Positions 6,176 to 7,817 of a DNA stretch of 7,817 bases are shown here, piece after piece; position 1 is the stretch's first letter; each line of letters opens with the position of its first letter. The position numbers and the translations under genes are program-made. Under the pieces are notes generated by a model. The model ran no database searches, was not told where the DNA came from, and saw only the letters and a list, made by a program, of their open reading frames with translations. The stretch is from an uncultured Veillonella sp. (GTDB lineage Bacteria > Bacillota > Negativicutes > Veillonellales > Veillonellaceae): NCBI RefSeq assembly GCF_938010505.1, contig NZ_CALLVP010000125.1, positions 1 through 7,817 of the forward strand, given 5' to 3'.

Positions 6176-6179
6176 TCAA

Positions 6180-6217
6180 AAAAAGCACTATCTTATTATT
6201 TGTAGATAGTGCTTTTT
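6180..6217. terminator. Bidirectional terminator between the array and the permease operon
   Basis: AAAAAGCACTATCT (6180-6193) and AGATAGTGCTTTTT (6204-6217) form a perfect 14-bp stem around a 10-nt loop, with A's on one side and T's on the other. It ends both the CRISPR transcript and the convergent permease transcript. It begins 4 bp after the truncated last repeat. Confidence 0.92.
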
Positions 6218-6242
6218 CTTATTTTATATAAACATTAATTTT

Positions 6243-6407
6243 TTACGGCTGCCATTTCGAGTACCCAAATCCCATCATAATAATGCTCACCACGAGCATG
6301 CCGTTACCAAGGGTAATGGTGCTTTCACTTGTGGCTAGACAGGTGATAAAGGATCCGATGCCCATAATGATTGTGCCTATTATAGCTGATAGTTTATGAA
6401 TTGCCAT
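6243..6407 (-). CDS. Small two-helix membrane protein downstream of the permease
   Basis: ATG at 6407 to TAA at 6243 encodes 54 aa beginning MAIHKLSAIIGTIIMGIG. Its start is 5 bp after the permease stop. The permease's last bases supply the ribosome binding site (AAAGGGTGA, overlapping the TGA), so translation is probably coupled. Two hydrophobic segments (about residues 7-26 and 36-49) are joined by a short polar stretch, TSESTITLGNG, and the protein ends in YSKWQP. I recognise no family. The tight coupling suggests a small accessory subunit or stabiliser of the transporter, but that is inference. Both its ribosome binding site and its unbroken hydrophobic pattern support a real gene. Confidence 0.65.
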   Translation of the reverse strand: MAIHKLSAIIGTIIMGIGSFITCLATSESTITLGNGMLVVSIIMMGFGYSKWQP

Positions 6408-6412
6408 GATAA

Positions 6413-7717
6413 TCACCCTTTGCTTTCACTAACAACATTAGGTTTAACAATATACGTAATGACTGCGTACAGTAGGGCACCGATTACAATCCCGTTCAGC
6501 GAAGTCAGTCCGAATGGTATGAATTTAACACAGACTAATGCGATGGCCCATGTGATCCATGGAACCAGATTCCATTTTTTGAAAGTCGCTTTGTTGTAAT
6601 CAATATATTTTCCGCGATGAACCAGGTAAAAGTCTGCTAAGATAATGCCGCATAGTGGCGGAACGATGATGCCTAGTGTACTTAAGAATATAAAGAGGGA
6701 GTCGATTTTATATGGCTGTGTCATTGTTGCTAATGCAGAGATAGCAATGAGCACGGCTAGCATAATATTTCTGTTTAGTTTGAAAGAGTTTGCTAGGTTC
6801 AATGATGTGGAATAGAGGTTCGCACCATTTGTGGTAAAGATATTTGTAGTCAACAATAGTAAGCTTGGGAACACGAGGCCAAAGCTTAAAAGTACGTTGA
6901 TTAAGTCACCATCATTCATAGCAACGCCTGCGATAGCACCGCAGCTGATCATCAACGTATTGCCGCCCAATAGACCGATTGTGCTCGCTGTAATAACATC
7001 TTTCTTGCTTTTACCATAACGCATAATATCGGCGATACATGTAGCAGTGGATAGAATCCATGTACCGATAACGATGGTAATGCCTGAAAGTAAATCGATA
7101 GGTTGCAATGGCATATAGTTAAATAGTTCTTGCCAGCCACCGATTGTTTGAACGGAGCGAGCCGCTGTTCCTAGTGAAAGGAATACGATAGATGGAATCG
7201 CAATATAGCCGAATACAGCGAGGGATTTAATGCCGAGAACTGCAAAGATACCCATGATAACGGCGCTGAGCATCATAGCAATGATTTCGCCTGTGTAGGA
7301 AAGGCTAAAAACTTGAGCAATAAAATGTCCATATAAAGCCGCTTGAATCGTGTACCAATCTAGATTGACGATAGGAACGAAAAGGGATGCAATTCTAGAT
7401 CCTTCCTGACCGAAGCTGTATCGCGTCAAAAGGGCGAAGGTAAGGCCTGTTTTATAGGCGATTACACTCACTAGCCCTGCGATGATACATAAGAAAATAT
7501 TCCCTAGAATCATGGCCAATAGTAATTCGTTGAAAGTCAGCCCTGCCGCTAATCCGCCACCAGCCATCATACTAGTAACAAGAAAAACGAATCCAGTCCA
7601 AACGATGGTGAGAGAAAAACAGGACTTCCTTGCTCCTAACGGGACAGGCTCTCTAGAATACTCATTATCTGTGTTCGTATCAACTGGTTCAACAAACTCT
7701 AATTTCTCCTTACTCAT
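6413..7717 (-). CDS. codB: NCS1-family permease, CodB-type (probable cytosine permease)
   Basis: 434 aa from ATG 7717 behind AAAGGAGT (7726-7733, 8-nt spacing). It is a very hydrophobic protein with about 12 expected membrane helices after a polar N-terminus of about 30 residues. It aligns by eye with E. coli CodB over its whole length: EPVPLGARKS (23-32), MAGGGLAAGLTFNELLLAMI (51-70), KTGLTFALLTRYSFGQEGS (89-107), ADIMRYG (229-235), TTNIFTTNGANLYSTSLNLA (290-309) and PPLCGIILADFYL (353-365). The family imports cytosine or related nucleobases, purines or hydantoins by cation symport across the inner membrane. Family membership is firm and cytosine is the likely substrate, but a close relative (for example a hydroxymethylpyrimidine or purine importer) is possible. 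It is followed by the 54-aa membrane protein. Partner enzymes such as cytosine deaminase are not in the window. Confidence 0.85.
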   Translation of the reverse strand: MSKEKLEFVEPVDTNTDNEYSREPVPLGARKSCFSLTIVWTGFVFLVTSMMAGGGLAAGLTFNELLLAMILGNIFLCIIAGLVSVIAYKTGLTFALLTRYSFGQEGSRIASLFVPIVNLDWYTIQAALYGHFIAQVFSLSYTGEIIAMMLSAVIMGIFAVLGIKSLAVFGYIAIPSIVFLSLGTAARSVQTIGGWQELFNYMPLQPIDLLSGITIVIGTWILSTATCIADIMRYGKSKKDVITASTIGLLGGNTLMISCGAIAGVAMNDGDLINVLLSFGLVFPSLLLLTTNIFTTNGANLYSTSLNLANSFKLNRNIMLAVLIAISALATMTQPYKIDSLFIFLSTLGIIVPPLCGIILADFYLVHRGKYIDYNKATFKKWNLVPWITWAIALVCVKFIPFGLTSLNGIVIGALLYAVITYIVKPNVVSESKG

Positions 7718-7740
7718 ACATCTATACTCCTTTACGTAAT

Positions 7741-7786
7741 AAAAAAGCTACCATGATGCGTTTTAAGATTTATATAAGCATGGTAG
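7741..7786 (-). terminator. Terminator-like hairpin in the permease 5' region (possible attenuator)
   Basis: On the minus strand CTACCATG (7786-7779) pairs with CATGGTAG (7755-7748) around a 23-nt AT-rich loop, and C then TTTTTT follows (7746-7741). It ends about 8 bp before the ribosome binding site of the permease gene. It is either the terminator of an upstream minus-strand gene outside the window or a regulated terminator within the permease leader. The window edge leaves only about 30 bp further upstream, in which I see no recognisable riboswitch core. Confidence 0.6.
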
Positions 7787-7817
7787 TAAAGACCTATTAT
7801 GTAGTGTAAATATAGTG

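Noticed and set aside
7718..7817. Purine or TPP riboswitch ahead of the permease
   Set aside because: The conserved core bases of either class are not visible in the 100 bp available; only a terminator-like hairpin can be supported.

Overview
The window looks like chromosomal DNA of a low-to-medium GC Gram-positive-related bacterium. It has AT-rich intergenic regions, strong GGAGG-type ribosome binding sites, extended -10 promoters and hairpin-plus-T-run terminators. The mix of genes would fit Negativicutes (for example a Veillonella-like organism), but that placement is an impression from gene content and style, not a demonstrated assignment.

Layout from left to right. (1) 2-454, +: the 3' end of a family 3 glycoside hydrolase (NagZ-like), followed by a degenerate 15-bp tandem repeat that begins at its stop codon, and a terminator. 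(2) 927-1991, +: an archaeal-type AAA ATPase whose C-terminal DUF234 domain is cut short. It has its own promoter, a candidate operator and a terminator. (3) 2285-3151, +: a sigma-70-like factor with an unusual N-terminal extension. (4) 3471-4077, +: a gene of unknown function interrupted by a single-base frameshift. (5) 4208-6217: a CRISPR locus bounded by terminators. It has a promoter with a perfect extended -10, a roughly 160-nt structured leader, and an array of 22 full repeats plus one truncated repeat with 22 spacers. (6) 6243-7717, -: an operon of a CodB-type NCS1 permease and a 54-aa membrane protein too short for most gene callers. A terminator-like hairpin lies in the permease 5' untranslated region.

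The CRISPR array is the main point of interest. No cas gene is in the window, so it is either an orphan array or served by cas genes elsewhere. The repeat (35 bp, ending ACGGAAAC, hairpin TCCCC-loop-GGGGA) and long, variable spacers (39-46 nt) suggest a class 1 system, type I or III. Repeat variants form a nested A-B-B'-B-A block pattern that simple leader-end growth does not explain easily. The two main variants differ at all four loop bases, and one old repeat carries the exact reverse complement of the common B loop. Spacers read on the complementary strand look strikingly protein-like. One gives a phage terminase-like Walker B motif, and another gives a ribosome binding site plus start codon. 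The crRNAs would therefore be antisense to phage messages, which would suit an RNA-targeting (type III) effector or transcript-biased spacer acquisition. The leader RNA can form mutually exclusive hairpins and contains an internal duplication.

Apart from the permease pair, the genes do not form an evident pathway. They read as independent transcription units separated by terminators. The truncated ATPase and the frameshifted gene suggest that the stretch left of the array is partly decaying.
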